From Iodobacter ciconiae (lineage in GTDB: Bacteria; Pseudomonadota; Gammaproteobacteria; Burkholderiales; Chitinibacteraceae): a stretch of DNA of 64,000 nt. Numbering within the stretch: position 1 is the stretch's first letter; the number at the start of each line of letters is the position of its first letter. Made by a program: the position numbers and the translations under genes. Positions 45,786 to 55,565 of this stretch are shown here, in pieces. The stretch is from the NCBI RefSeq assembly GCF_003952345.1, contig NZ_CP034433.1, positions 1,488,001-1,552,000 on the forward strand, read 5' to 3'. Under the pieces are notes generated by a model. That model worked only from the letters and a program-made list of their open reading frames with translations, was not told the origin of the DNA and did not search any database.

Positions 45786-46889
45786 ATGGAAGCAGAACAG
45801 CTTAATCAGATCGAGAACCGGGTTGCAGACTTGGTTTCTCGCAGCGAAGAACTACGCAAATACTTAGATTATCCCGGCAAAAGCGATCGGCTTGAAGAAG
45901 TTGTGCGTCTGATGGAAGACCCGGACATCTGGAACGATCAGAAAAAAGCGCAGGAATTAGGCCGCGAACGAAAAGCGCTAGAAGGCGTGGTTGTGGTGCT
46001 GGATGAAGTTCTGGCAGGCCTTGGCGACGCCAAAGATTTATTCGACATGGGCAAGGAAGAAGGCGACTTCGACACTTTGCAAGCCGTATCGGATGATGTT
46101 GACGCAATTGCCGCCCGGGTAGAAGAGCTGGAATTTCGCCGGATGTTTAATCACCCGATGGACCCGATGCCCTGCTTTATTGATATTCAATCGGGCGCAG
46201 GCGGCACTGAGGCGCAAGACTGGGCTGGCATGTTGCTGCGCATGTATGTTCGCTATGGCGAGCGTAAAGGCTTTACCGTTGAAGTAATGGAGCAATCTGA
46301 CGGCGATATCGTGGGTATCAGTCAGGCAACCATCAAACTGACCGGCGACTACGCTTACGGCTTTTTGCGCACAGAAACCGGCGTACACCGCCTGGTTCGC
46401 TGCTCGCCATATGATTCGAACAATCGTCGTCATACCTCGTTTGCTTCAGTCTTTGTTTACCCGGAAGTGGACGATAGTTTCGAAATTGAAATCAACCCGG
46501 CGGATGTGCGCACCGACACCTACCGTGCCTCGGGCGCGGGCGGTCAGCACATTAATAAAACGGATTCTGCAGTTCGATTGACGCACATCCCGACCAATAC
46601 CGTGGTGCAATGCCAGAACGATCGCTCCCAGCACAAAAACCGTGACGAAGCATGGAAAATGCTGCGCGCCAAATTGTATGAGCTGGAGCTGCGTAAACGC
46701 ATGGAAGCGCAGCAATCGCTGGAAGCCACCAAATCCGACATCGGCTGGGGCCATCAGATTCGCTCTTATGTGTTCGATCAAAGCCGCATCAAAGACCTGC
46801 GTACCAGCTATGAAGTTGGTAATATCAAGGGCGTAATGGACGGCGATTTGGAAGGCTTCATCGCCGCCAGCCTGAAACACGGGGTTTAG
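45786..46889 (+). CDS. prfB: Peptide chain release factor 2
   Basis: A 367-residue class I release factor that ends translation at UGA and UAA. The peptidyl-hydrolysis motif GGQ is at 252-254 in [12 protein letters not shown]. The stop-recognition loop reads CSPYDSN, that is SPY at 207-209 (46404-46412) where RF2 normally has SPF. The usual programmed +1 frameshift near codon 26 is absent: the frame passes YLDY (TAC TTA GAT) with no in-frame UGA, so RF2 is made without autoregulation. It is followed by a GxxExxY gene and lysS; prfB-lysS linkage is common, and the GxxExxY gene splits it. Confidence 0.95.
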   Translation: MEAEQLNQIENRVADLVSRSEELRKYLDYPGKSDRLEEVVRLMEDPDIWNDQKKAQELGRERKALEGVVVVLDEVLAGLGDAKDLFDMGKEEGDFDTLQAVSDDVDAIAARVEELEFRRMFNHPMDPMPCFIDIQSGAGGTEAQDWAGMLLRMYVRYGERKGFTVEVMEQSDGDIVGISQATIKLTGDYAYGFLRTETGVHRLVRCSPYDSNNRRHTSFASVFVYPEVDDSFEIEINPADVRTDTYRASGAGGQHINKTDSAVRLTHIPTNTVVQCQNDRSQHKNRDEAWKMLRAKLYELELRKRMEAQQSLEATKSDIGWGHQIRSYVFDQSRIKDLRTSYEVGNIKGVMDGDLEGFIAASLKHGV

Positions 46890-46911
46890 TGGTATTTACC
46901 CCCCCTGAATT

Positions 46912-46958
46912 CTGTAGACACAGAGATCTGTGAGCACACTGAGAACACAGAGAAAATC
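46912..46958 (+). repeat. Left inverted repeat of the GxxExxY cassette
   Basis: A 47-base sequence rich in CACAGAG units. About 40 of 47 positions match the reverse complement of 47386-47432 without gaps, ending in an identical AGAGAAAATC. It starts about 20 bases after the prfB stop. Confidence 0.8.
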
Positions 46959-47027
46959 GAGCAAAGGTAAAACATTGCTGATTATTTGACTGACTATGTG
47001 ATCTACAGGCTTCGGGGGGCACTTTAA

Positions 47028-47387
47028 ATGCTGAGTGAAATTGTCATTGGCGCAGCACTAGAAGTGCATAAATCGCTGGGGCCGGGCTTACTTGAAAGCA
47101 CCTACGAAGAGTGCCTTGATTACGAACTGCGTTCACGCGGGCTAATCACTGAGCGACAGTGTTTTGTTGCTTTGGATTATAAAAATATTCATATTGAAAA
47201 CGCTTTCAAAATGAATATTTGGGTAAATAAAGAATTAATTATTGAGCTTAAAGCGGTTGAGAATTTTCTGCCATTGCATCAGGCCCAGTTACTCACTTAT
47301 ATGCGATTAACTCAATGCAAAGTTGGATTATTGATCAACTTTAATAGCAAATTACTAAAAGACGGGATTCGCAGACTCTCACTTTGA
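47028..47387 (+). CDS. GxxExxY family protein
   Basis: A 119-residue protein with the name-giving motif GPGLLESTYEECL (about residues 19-31), then YEL, IHIENAFKMNIWVNKELIIE, and KAVENFLPLHQAQLLTYMRL, the full pattern of this PD-(D/E)XK-like family. Its biochemical role is not established; the catalytic-looking D/E-x-K residues would be in IIELKAVE. It lies between prfB and lysS, inside 47-bp inverted repeats whose right copy begins at the stop codon, and looks inserted. Other annotations of such genes include 'NADH:ubiquinone-related' or 'Fe3+ hydroxamate' by error. Confidence 0.88.
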   Translation: MLSEIVIGAALEVHKSLGPGLLESTYEECLDYELRSRGLITERQCFVALDYKNIHIENAFKMNIWVNKELIIELKAVENFLPLHQAQLLTYMRLTQCKVGLLINFNSKLLKDGIRRLSL

Positions 47388-47432
47388 TTTTCTCTGTGTG
47401 CTCTGTGTTCTCCCCGCTCTCTGTGCCTACAG
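47386..47432 (-). repeat. Right inverted repeat of the GxxExxY cassette
   Basis: Contains CTCTGTGTGCTCTGTG and pairs with 46912-46958. It begins within the TGA stop of the GxxExxY gene and ends 19 bases before the lysS ATG, so it lies in the lysS leader. Confidence 0.8.
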
Positions 47433-47450
47433 ACTTGGGGTTTAAATTAA

Positions 47451-48950
47451 ATGTCCGAAGAACAAATTATCCAGCAAGATGAAAACCAGATTATCGCAGA
47501 ACGCCGCGCTAAGCTGACTGCCCTGCGCGCTGCCGGCGTGGCTTACCCGAATGATTTTAAACGGGAAAACATGGCGGGCGATTTGCAAGCCAAGTACGGC
47601 GAGCTTGAAAAAGCCGAGATGGAAAGCCAGCAAGTCAGCGTAGCCGTAGCTGGCCGTATGATGCTTAAACGCGTAATGGGCAAGGCAAGCTTTGCTACCG
47701 TGCAAGACTCCACTGGCCGCATTCAGTTTTTCATCAGCAAAGACAAAGTGGGCGAAGATCTTTACGACAGCTTCAAGTCATGGGATATGGGCGATATTAT
47801 TGCTGCCCGTGGCATGTTGATGAAAACCAATACCGGCGAGCTTTCGATTCAAGTCACAGAATTGCGTTTACTGACTAAATCTTTACGCCCTCTTCCGGAT
47901 AAACACCACGGCCTTGCGGATCAGGAACAAATTTATCGCCAGCGCCATCTGGATTTAATCACTAACGATTTAAGCCGTGCTACCTTCATCAAGCGCTCTA
48001 AAATCGTGCAGTGCATCCGCGATTACATGGTGGGCGAAAGCTATCTGGAAGTTGAAACCCCGATGATGCACGGCATCCCCGGCGGCGCAACGGCCAAGCC
48101 ATTTGTAACACACCACAATGCGCTGGATATGCCACTCTACCTGCGCATCGCGCCTGAGCTTTACCTCAAACGCCTGATCGTTGGCGGCCTGGAGCGCGTG
48201 TTCGAAATTAACCGCTCCTTCCGCAACGAAGGCATGAGCACACGCCATAATCCAGAATTCACCATGATCGAATTCTACGAAGCATATGCCGATTACCAGC
48301 GCATGATGGAAATGTCCGAAGGCATTATCCGCGCTTGTGCCCAGCTGGCTACCGGCAGCACAGTGATTACCTACCAAGGCAAAGAAGTCGATTTATCCAA
48401 GCCTTTTGCCCGCTACACCATCGCAGGCTCGATCAAAGCTTACAACCCGGAATACACGGATGAACAACTGAACGATCAAGCCTTCCTGGCGGCAGAAGTA
48501 GTTCGTTTAGGTGGCAAGCCAATGCCAAATGCAGGCGTGGGTGCATTGCAATTGGCGCTGTTTGAAGAAAACACCGAAGCCAAGCTGTGGGAGCCGACCT
48601 TTATTATCGACTACCCTGCCGAAGTGTCGCCACTGGCCCGCGCTAACGACAGCAAGCCGGGTATTACCGAACGCTTCGAGCTATTTATGGTTGGCCGTGA
48701 ACACGCCAACGGTTATTCCGAGCTAAACGACCCGGAAGACCAAGCCGAACGCTTTATGGCCCAGGTAGAGCAAAAAGATGCTGGGGATGATGAAGCCATG
48801 CATTTCGATGCAGATTATATCCGCACCTTAGAATCCGGCATGCCCCCAACCGGCGGCTGCGGTATTGGCATCGACCGCTTAGTCATGCTGCTGACAGACT
48901 CACCAAGCATTCGCGATGTTATCCTCTTCCCGCAAATGCGCCCTGAGTAA
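47451..48950 (+). CDS. lysS: Lysyl-tRNA synthetase, class II
   Basis: A 499-residue enzyme that charges tRNA-Lys. The N-terminal OB-fold anticodon-binding domain spans about 60-150 ([20 protein letters not shown]). Motif 2 is [20 protein letters not shown] (about 258-277) and motif 3 is [20 protein letters not shown] near the end. Length is normal. Its leader contains the right inverted repeat of the GxxExxY cassette, which may affect expression. Confidence 0.96.
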   Translation: MSEEQIIQQDENQIIAERRAKLTALRAAGVAYPNDFKRENMAGDLQAKYGELEKAEMESQQVSVAVAGRMMLKRVMGKASFATVQDSTGRIQFFISKDKVGEDLYDSFKSWDMGDIIAARGMLMKTNTGELSIQVTELRLLTKSLRPLPDKHHGLADQEQIYRQRHLDLITNDLSRATFIKRSKIVQCIRDYMVGESYLEVETPMMHGIPGGATAKPFVTHHNALDMPLYLRIAPELYLKRLIVGGLERVFEINRSFRNEGMSTRHNPEFTMIEFYEAYADYQRMMEMSEGIIRACAQLATGSTVITYQGKEVDLSKPFARYTIAGSIKAYNPEYTDEQLNDQAFLAAEVVRLGGKPMPNAGVGALQLALFEENTEAKLWEPTFIIDYPAEVSPLARANDSKPGITERFELFMVGREHANGYSELNDPEDQAERFMAQVEQKDAGDDEAMHFDADYIRTLESGMPPTGGCGIGIDRLVMLLTDSPSIRDVILFPQMRPE

Positions 48951-48977
48951 GCTTCTACAAGCCCCGAGAACGAACGT

Positions 48978-49013
48978 AAAACCCGCATAAACGCTAGCTT
49001 GTGCGGGTTTTTT
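48978..49013 (+). terminator. lysS terminator
   Basis: AAAACCCGCA pairs with TGCGGGTTTT around a 14-base loop and ends in T6. Confidence 0.8.
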
Positions 49014-49015
49014 GT

Positions 49016-49168
49016 TTACGGAGCAAGTTGGGCATTTACGGCCAAAGGCTCTGTAGGCAAAGAAAAACCAACTTCAACACCAGATCCTTCCCAATTAAAA
49101 TCATCAGTCACATCGAATAGGAAAATACTGCAATTACCGGCCAATGAGCCGGTTTTGTAGGTGTATTA
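49016..49168 (-). pseudogene. Possible C-terminal remnant of an unknown gene
   Basis: A minus-strand frame without a start reads YTYKTGSLAGNCSIFLFDVT, then DDFNWEGSGVEVGFSLPTEP and a stop at 49016. It has a protein-like amino-acid mix. Its upstream end runs into the direct repeat at 49151, where a stop interrupts it. I cannot name the family. Confidence 0.3.
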
Positions 49169-49253
49169 CCTTAATAATTTATCTAAGAATATTCTTGATC
49201 TCTATTTGTCATCGTCTATAGTCACTTGAAGCAGCATAAAATCCGTGGGCACA
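49151..49253 (+). repeat. Direct repeat copy 1 upstream of lux
   Basis: About 100 bases that recur with substitutions and small gaps at 49353-49454; the best-kept part is AAGAATATTCTTGATCT (49196 region), and TCCGTGG near the end. The spacing is about 200 bases. Confidence 0.7.
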
Positions 49254-49352
49254 CTTTATTGGGTTGACACCATGGATACAAAAAATGATGCAGGAGTTGG
49301 TCAGCCTGGCCTCTCAAAGACATCAAGAAAATTCTACTTAAAAATAATAAGC

Positions 49353-49454
49353 TGGTTTCATAGGTGCATTACCTAGGCTACCTATCCAAGAATATTCTTG
49401 ATCTTTATGTGTCATTACCTATCGCCATTTGAGGCAACATAAAGTCCGTGGCAC
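49353..49454 (+). repeat. Direct repeat copy 2 upstream of lux
   Basis: The second copy of the 49151 repeat. It includes TTTCATAGGTGCATTACCT, then AAGAATATTCTTGATCT, an AT-rich palindrome (AAGAATATTCTT) shared by both copies. Confidence 0.7.
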
Positions 49455-49796
49455 GCCCATTTGGGCCCTGCTTTGGATAAAGAGCTAGTTCGCCAGGCCT
49501 TGTGAAAAATAGCCGCCCAATAAACTAACTCTGCATTTAGATCGAGGCCGCCAATATTGCTCGTATAGCTATTACAGGCTGATCAAGCAATTAAGCAATT
49601 TGGTTTACGGGTCTCGGTCTCGGCAAAAAACTGCTGCAACAGAGTGCCAATGAAAAGCTTCTGTAAAGCTTGAAGATTAGGCTGATGCATCACACTGCCA
49701 ACGAATCGAAAGAAATATCGATTCGGGAATATAGCGAGATTTTTTACAATTACCAGCGGTGCTATTTGCACTTTGATGGCCTGTTACCTGCCATAT

Positions 49797-49825
49797 TTGT
49801 ATAAAAATCTAAAAAACAGTATATA
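49797..49825 (+). promoter_or_regulatory. Predicted sigma-70-type promoter of the lux operon
   Basis: TTGTAT and TATATA are spaced by exactly 17 bases and lie 33 bases before the luxC ATG. An AAAGGA ribosome site is at 49846-49851. No lux box (a 20-bp palindrome like that of A. fischeri) is seen nearby. Confidence 0.55.
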
Positions 49826-49857
49826 TCTTAATTGGCTAATTTATTTAAAGGAATAAA

Positions 49858-51291
49858 ATGATTAAGACCATTCCAATGATAATTGGCGGGATTGTTCAAA
49901 ACAATCCTAACTTTAGAGAGCTAACATTCGAAAACACTACCAAAGTGTCAACGCCTGTTATTGACAGTGATTGTGTGGATAATATTATTAAAAATAAAGT
50001 AGAAAATAATTTAAGTTTAAATCAAATAATTAATTTTCTGTACACGGTTGGCCAAAGATGGAAAAGTGAAGAGTATGCCCGTCGCCGGGCATATATCCGG
50101 GATTTGAAAAATCACCTCGGATATTCAAACGAAATGGCTAAATTAGAAGCAAATTGGATTGCCATGCTGTTATGTTCAAAAAGTGCACTATATGACATAG
50201 TAAATCATGACTTGGGCTCGTTGCATATTATTGATGAGTGGATTCCTCAGGGGGATTGTTACATTAAGGCATTTCCAAAAGGAAAATCGATACATTTACT
50301 TGCAGGTAATGTTCCTCTGTCTGGTATAACTTCTATTCTTCGCGCAATTTTAACTAAAAATGACTGCATTATTAAAACCTCTGCAGCAGACCCTTTTACA
50401 GCAACGGCTTTAGTATCAAGTTTTATTGATGTACATGCAGAGCACCCTATTACACGCGCAATGTCAGTCATGTATTGGTCACATAATGAAGATATTTTAT
50501 TAGTAAAAAAAATAATGGATCATGCTGATGTTGTCGTAGCCTGGGGGGGGGATGAAGCAATTAAATGGGCAGTAAAAAATTCACCACATCATATCGATAT
50601 ACTGAAATTTGGCCCAAAGAAAAGCCTGAGCATAATTGATGATCCGGAGGATATAGCGGTAGCTGCAACAGGAGTAGCACATGATATTTGCTTTTATGAT
50701 CAGCAGGCGTGTTTTTCAACACAAAACATTTATTATATAGGTAATAAAATAAATTTATTTATTGATGAGTTAGAGAAAAAATTAAATATTTACGCCAGAA
50801 TTTTACCTAAAAGCTTTCAAAGTTTTGATGAAAAAGCAGCTTTTACACTCACAGAAAAAGAGTGTTTATTTTCCGGATATCAGGTAAGAAAAGGAGAAGA
50901 TCAAAGCTGGATAATCATCCAGTCTCCTTTAAATGCATTTGGAAATCAGCCATTATCCCGTTCCGCTTATATTCACCAGGCGTCCAGCATTAAAGACATA
51001 CTGCCTTTCATTCATAAAAATATAACGCAAACAGTTTCAATTGCACCATGGGAGTCTTCATTTAAATATCGCGATGAACTGGCTAAACATGGCGCTGAGC
51101 GCATTGTTGAATCAGGCATGAATAACATTTTTCGTGTCGGTGGTGCTCATGATGGCAAGCGCCCTCTTCAGCACCTTGTTAAATATGTTTCACAAGAGAA
51201 ACCTTTCGGGCATACCACTAAAGATGTTGCAGTAGAAATAGAACAAACTCGTTATTTAGAAGAGGATAAATTCCTAGTTTTTGTACCATAA
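49858..51291 (+). CDS. luxC: Fatty acyl-CoA/acyl-protein reductase LuxC
   Basis: A 477-residue NADPH-dependent reductase subunit of the fatty acid reductase complex. It takes the acyl group handed over by LuxE and releases the long-chain aldehyde substrate of luciferase. The acyl-accepting cysteine is C285 in [10 protein letters not shown], matching Cys286 of Vibrio Lux[21 protein letters not shown] (about 147-166) and [13 protein letters not shown] are family signatures. Length is normal. It is the first gene of luxCDABEG and clearly AT-rich compared with lysS before it. Confidence 0.95.
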   Translation: MIKTIPMIIGGIVQNNPNFRELTFENTTKVSTPVIDSDCVDNIIKNKVENNLSLNQIINFLYTVGQRWKSEEYARRRAYIRDLKNHLGYSNEMAKLEANWIAMLLCSKSALYDIVNHDLGSLHIIDEWIPQGDCYIKAFPKGKSIHLLAGNVPLSGITSILRAILTKNDCIIKTSAADPFTATALVSSFIDVHAEHPITRAMSVMYWSHNEDILLVKKIMDHADVVVAWGGDEAIKWAVKNSPHHIDILKFGPKKSLSIIDDPEDIAVAATGVAHDICFYDQQACFSTQNIYYIGNKINLFIDELEKKLNIYARILPKSFQSFDEKAAFTLTEKECLFSGYQVRKGEDQSWIIIQSPLNAFGNQPLSRSAYIHQASSIKDILPFIHKNITQTVSIAPWESSFKYRDELAKHGAERIVESGMNNIFRVGGAHDGKRPLQHLVKYVSQEKPFGHTTKDVAVEIEQTRYLEEDKFLVFVP

Positions 51292-51310
51292 CCAGAGAAA
51301 AGGAAATTAA

Positions 51311-52234
51311 ATGGAAAATTCAGATGATCTTTCAACTATCGACCATATTATATCTCTCAAAAATGGCAAAATAATTCGAGCTTGGGAAACACTGCCAAAA
51401 GAAAATACATTGAAAAAAAATAATACCATTTTAATTGCCTCTGGCTTTGCCCGGCGAATGGATCATTTTGCGGGGTTGGCAGAGTACCTCTCCTGCAATG
51501 GATTTCATGTCATTCGTTATGATTCACTTCATCACGTCGGGCTAAGCAGCGGCAATATCAATGAATTCTCTATGTCTATTGGTAAAGAAAGTTTGCTTTC
51601 TGTTATCGAATGGCTAAAGGAGCGAAACTTTCATAAATTAGGTCTTGTTGCATCCAGTTTGTCGGCCAGAATTGCATATGAAATAGCAAACGAAATTGAT
51701 TTATCATTTCTAGTCACGGCGGTGGGGGTTGTAAACCTTCGTGACACGCTAGAAAAATCATTAAAATATGATTATCTGCAATTACCTATTCATGAATTGC
51801 CCGAGGATCTTGATTTTGAGGGGCACAATCTAGGGTCAAAGATTTTCGTATCGGATTGCTTTAAGCATAATTGGGACTCATTAGACTCAACAATAAATAA
51901 AATGAAAAATTTAAAGATTCCATTTATTGCTTTTACTGCTAACGATGATAGCTGGGTTAAACAAAATGAAGTTTTAAAATTAATAGATAATATTAATTTT
52001 GAAAAATGCAAACTGTACTCATTGATTGGCAGCTCTCATGATTTAGGTGAGAACTTGGTTGTATTAAGAAATTTTTATCAGTCAGTAACTAAGGCTGCTA
52101 TTGCTTTAGATAATGAATCAGTTGAGCTTGATGTTGATATGGTTGAACCACGATTTGAGGATATAACAAGTATAACGGTAAAAGAGCGTCGATTAAAAAA
52201 TAAAATTGAAAATGGATCTTTAGAATTAGCGTAG
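51311..52234 (+). CDS. luxD: Acyl transferase (thioesterase) LuxD
   Basis: A 307-residue alpha/beta hydrolase that frees myristate from acyl-ACP for the reductase complex. The nucleophile motif of the LuxD family, GLVASSLSARIAY, places the catalytic serine at about 116. The acid is probably in NDDSWVKQ and the histidine in GSSHDLGEN, as in Vibrio LuxD. A good AGGAAA lies before the ATG, 19 bases after luxC. Confidence 0.94.
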   Translation: MENSDDLSTIDHIISLKNGKIIRAWETLPKENTLKKNNTILIASGFARRMDHFAGLAEYLSCNGFHVIRYDSLHHVGLSSGNINEFSMSIGKESLLSVIEWLKERNFHKLGLVASSLSARIAYEIANEIDLSFLVTAVGVVNLRDTLEKSLKYDYLQLPIHELPEDLDFEGHNLGSKIFVSDCFKHNWDSLDSTINKMKNLKIPFIAFTANDDSWVKQNEVLKLIDNINFEKCKLYSLIGSSHDLGENLVVLRNFYQSVTKAAIALDNESVELDVDMVEPRFEDITSITVKERRLKNKIENGSLELA

Positions 52235-52272
52235 TTAAATGGTCAATTACATAAAAGTAAAGGAGCAATATT

Positions 52273-53346
52273 ATGAAATTTGGAAACATTTGCTTTTCAT
52301 ACCAGCCACCAGGCGAAACCCATAAACAAGTCATGGATCGCTTTGTCCGATTAGGTGTTGCATCCGAAGAGCTTGGTTTTGATACATATTGGACTCTTGA
52401 ACATCATTTTACGGAGTTTGGTTTAACGGGTAATCTTTTTGTTGCGGCTGCTAATCTATTAGGCCGAACCAAAACACTGAATGTTGGCACTATGGGCGTT
52501 GTAATTCCTACTGCTCATCCTGTTAGACAAACAGAAGATGTTTTACTGTTAGATCAATTATCCAAAGGGCGTTTCAATTTTGGCGCTGTCCGAGGGTTAT
52601 ATCATAAAGATTTTCGGGTGTTTGGTGTCAATATGGAAGACTCCCGCGAGATCACTCAAGATTTCCACCAGATGATAATGAAGAGCTTAAAAACCGGAGC
52701 GATCAGTTCAAATAGCGACCATATAGATTTTCCTGAAGTAGTACTTTATCCAAAAGTTTACTCAAAAGAAGTTCCTACATGCATGACTGCTGAGTCGGCA
52801 AGCACGACGGAGTGGCTGGCAAAGCAAGGCTTGCCAATGGTGCTAAGCTGGATCATAGGAACGAATGAAAAGAAGGCTCAAATGGATCTCTATAATGAGA
52901 TCGCGACGGAATATGGCCATGATATAACTAAAATTGACCACTCAATGACATTTATATGTTCTGTTGATAATGATGGAGATAAAGCTCGTGAAGTATGCCG
53001 TGCTTTCCTTACTAATTGGTACGATTCATATGTAAATGCAACTAATATATTTAATGATAGCAATCAAACTCGTGGTTATGACTACCATAAGGGGCAATGG
53101 CGCGATTTTGTTTTAAAAGGCCATACCAATACTAGCAAGCGTGTAGATTATAGCCATGAAATCAATCCTGTAGGAACCCCTGAAGAATGCATTAAGATCA
53201 TTCAGCGTGATATTGATGCGACAGGAATTACCAATATTACTTGCGGCTTTGAAGCCAATGGAACTGAAGACGAAATAGTGGCATCAATGGATCGATTTAT
53301 GAAACAAGTTGCCCCTTTTCTGAAAGATCCTAAGTCAACAATTTAA
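52273..53346 (+). CDS. luxA: Bacterial luciferase alpha subunit LuxA
   Basis: A 357-residue catalytic subunit of the flavin monooxygenase that oxidises FMNH2 and aldehyde with O2, giving blue-green light. Active-site residues are kept: His44 and His45 ([10 protein letters not shown]), Asp113 (YHKDF), and the full mobile loop near 260-290 ([20 protein letters not shown]). Residue 106 is Val (GAVRGLY), as in Aliivibrio and Photobacterium, where V. harveyi has Cys106. Long stretches read as Aliivibrio fischeri LuxA ([29 protein letters not shown]). Compared from memory; identity not measured. Confidence 0.97.
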   Translation: MKFGNICFSYQPPGETHKQVMDRFVRLGVASEELGFDTYWTLEHHFTEFGLTGNLFVAAANLLGRTKTLNVGTMGVVIPTAHPVRQTEDVLLLDQLSKGRFNFGAVRGLYHKDFRVFGVNMEDSREITQDFHQMIMKSLKTGAISSNSDHIDFPEVVLYPKVYSKEVPTCMTAESASTTEWLAKQGLPMVLSWIIGTNEKKAQMDLYNEIATEYGHDITKIDHSMTFICSVDNDGDKAREVCRAFLTNWYDSYVNATNIFNDSNQTRGYDYHKGQWRDFVLKGHTNTSKRVDYSHEINPVGTPEECIKIIQRDIDATGITNITCGFEANGTEDEIVASMDRFMKQVAPFLKDPKSTI

Positions 53347-53377
53347 GCGTGCTATTAAATATGATAAGGAATAGATT

Positions 53378-54358
53378 ATGAAATTTGGATTGTTTTTCCT
53401 CAACTTCCAAAATGATGATTCTACTTCAGAAGATATCTTAGATAATATGGTAAATACCGTATCTCTTATTGATTCAAAAGAATATCATTTTGATACTGTG
53501 TTTGTTAATGAGCACCATTTCTCCAAGAATGGTATTGTTGGTGCGCCTATTACTGCAGCAGGTTTTCTGCTCGGAATGACCAATAAATTACATATTGGGT
53601 CACTAAACCAAGTTATTACAACTCATCACCCTGTTCGTATTGCAGAGGAATCCAGCTTATTAGACCAAATGTCTGAAGGTCGCTTTATTCTTGGTTTGAG
53701 TGACAGTGAAAGTGATTTTGAAATGACATTTTTTAAGCGTCACTTACCATCTAAACAGCAGCAGTTTGAAGCTTGCTATGATGTTATTAATGAGGCTTTA
53801 ACCACAGGTTATTGTTATGCTCAAAACGATTTTTATAATTTCCCTAAAGTGTCTATAAACCCTCATTGTTTTAGCAAACATGGACCTAAGCAATATATTG
53901 TCGCAACGAATAAGGATGTTGTTGCATGGGCAGCTAAAAAAGCATTGCCTTTAACGTTTAAGTGGGAGGATAGCCTTGCTGTTAAAGAAAACTATGCAAA
54001 AATTTACAATAAAACAGCTCAGCAATACGGGGTTGATGTTTCTAATGTTGACCATCAGTTAACTTTTATTGTTAATTTAAACGAAGATGGTGATATTGCC
54101 CGTAAAGAAGCAACGAAATATTTACATGATTATATTGTTGAAATGTACCCCAATATTGATCATAAGGAAAAAATAAATACAATCATTAAAGAAAATGCGA
54201 TTGGAACCTATGACGATTATTATGACTCAAGCAAACTTGCAATTGAAAAAACAGGCGTAAAAAATATTCTATTATCATTTGAATCAATGAAAGACCGGGG
54301 CAAGGTTAAAGATGTTATTAATATGGCCAATCAAAAAATCATTAAAAATCTTAAATAA
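53378..54358 (+). CDS. luxB: Bacterial luciferase beta subunit LuxB
   Basis: A 326-residue structural partner of LuxA; it lacks the mobile loop and does not carry the active site but is needed for stable, efficient light emission. It is a homologue of LuxA, with [20 protein letters not shown] and [20 protein letters not shown]. The sequence again follows A. fischeri LuxB. It is followed by a strong hairpin, then luxE. Confidence 0.96.
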   Translation: MKFGLFFLNFQNDDSTSEDILDNMVNTVSLIDSKEYHFDTVFVNEHHFSKNGIVGAPITAAGFLLGMTNKLHIGSLNQVITTHHPVRIAEESSLLDQMSEGRFILGLSDSESDFEMTFFKRHLPSKQQQFEACYDVINEALTTGYCYAQNDFYNFPKVSINPHCFSKHGPKQYIVATNKDVVAWAAKKALPLTFKWEDSLAVKENYAKIYNKTAQQYGVDVSNVDHQLTFIVNLNEDGDIARKEATKYLHDYIVEMYPNIDHKEKINTIIKENAIGTYDDYYDSSKLAIEKTGVKNILLSFESMKDRGKVKDVINMANQKIIKNLK

Positions 54359-54369
54359 TATTCATGCCA

Positions 54370-54397
54370 AAATAATGGCAGCTTGCTGCCATTATTT
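54370..54397 (+). other. Strong hairpin between luxB and luxE
   Basis: A perfect 12-bp inverted repeat, AAATAATGGCAG/CTGCCATTATTT, with the loop CTTG. No T run follows, so it is probably an RNA-processing or stability element and not a full terminator. It could lower luxEG expression relative to luxCDAB. Confidence 0.75.
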
Positions 54398-54434
54398 CTA
54401 TGATCACTTCTCAATTTAATGATCTAGGGGTAAT

Positions 54435-55556
54435 ATGAGTGCACTAGTGAAAATTGAAAAAAATCAAATTATAGCAAGCTCAGAAATAGATGATCTTATT
54501 TTTATGAGTTCACCACAAGAATGGACCTTTGAAGAGCAAAAAGAAATTCAAGATAAACTTGTTAGGGAAGCTTTTACTTATCATTTTCATAAAAATGATA
54601 AGTATAGAAATTACTGCATTGCTCAGTGTATTAATGAGAATATTTATTCTATTGATGATATTCCTGTATTTCCAACGTCCGTATTTAAATATTTAAAATT
54701 GCACACTGCCACTGAAGGCGATATTGAAAATTGGTATACGAGTAGTGGCACAAATGGTGCTAAAAGCTATATAGGGCGTGACCGTCTCAGTATTGAAAGA
54801 TTGCTTGGATCTGTAAATTTTGGAATGAAATATGTTGGGAGCTGGTTTGACCACCAAATGGAACTGGTGAATCTTGGCCCGGATCGTTTTAATACTAATA
54901 ATGTTTGGTTTAAATATGTAATGAGTCTAGTTGAGCTGCTTTATCCGACTGAATTTACAGCCAATGACAATAGTATTGATTTTGAAAAAACCATCTACCA
55001 CCTGAATCGTATTTGCAATACAAAAAAAGATATTTGTTTAATTGGCCCGCCTTATTTTATCTATCTGCTATGCCAGTATATAAAAAAAAGCTGCATTAAA
55101 TTTAATGCTGGTAAGCGTTTACATATTATTACTGGTGGTGGCTGGAAAAAAAACCAAAACGAATCATTGGGACGCGATGATTTCAATCAACTGATGATGC
55201 ATACTTTTCAGCTAGCTAATATAAATCAGATCCGCGACACCTTTAATCAAGTTGAGCTAAATACATGCTTTTTTGAAGATGAGTACCAGAGAAAGCACGT
55301 TCCGCCATGGGTTTATGCAAGAGCGCTAGACCCTGAAACATTAAAACCCGTTACAAATGGAGAGCCTGGTTTACTGAGTTATATGGATGCTTCATCTACT
55401 GCTTATCCGGCATTTATTGTAACAGATGATATTGGCATTATTCATCATATAAAAGCACCGGATCCATATCCGGGAACAACGATTGAAATAGTAAGAAGGT
55501 TAAGTACTCGGGCTCAAAAAGGTTGCGCTCTTTCTATGGCAAATTCAATAAAATAA
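54435..55556 (+). CDS. luxE: Acyl-protein synthetase LuxE
   Basis: A 373-residue enzyme that activates fatty acid with ATP and passes it to LuxC. The acyl-carrying cysteine near the C-terminus is present, Cys364 in [24 protein letters not shown] (about 102-118) forms the AMP-binding site, and [12 protein letters not shown] is a family signature. It completes the fatty-acid reductase with LuxC and LuxD. Confidence 0.95.
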   Translation: MSALVKIEKNQIIASSEIDDLIFMSSPQEWTFEEQKEIQDKLVREAFTYHFHKNDKYRNYCIAQCINENIYSIDDIPVFPTSVFKYLKLHTATEGDIENWYTSSGTNGAKSYIGRDRLSIERLLGSVNFGMKYVGSWFDHQMELVNLGPDRFNTNNVWFKYVMSLVELLYPTEFTANDNSIDFEKTIYHLNRICNTKKDICLIGPPYFIYLLCQYIKKSCIKFNAGKRLHIITGGGWKKNQNESLGRDDFNQLMMHTFQLANINQIRDTFNQVELNTCFFEDEYQRKHVPPWVYARALDPETLKPVTNGEPGLLSYMDASSTAYPAFIVTDDIGIIHHIKAPDPYPGTTIEIVRRLSTRAQKGCALSMANSIK

Positions 55557-55565
55557 GGACTGTAT

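Larger units (their letters stand above)
49014..49796. other. Gene-poor, repeat-containing DNA upstream of the lux operon
   Basis: No complete gene is supported. It holds one ~100-bp direct repeat pair, a possible coding remnant next to the lysS terminator (49016-49168), and AT-rich sequence running into the lux promoter. The look is that of an insertion border. Confidence 0.5.

Noticed and set aside
49583..49771. 62-residue minus-strand frame before the lux promoter
   Set aside because: No recognisable motif or clear ribosome site; left as part of the gene-poor region.
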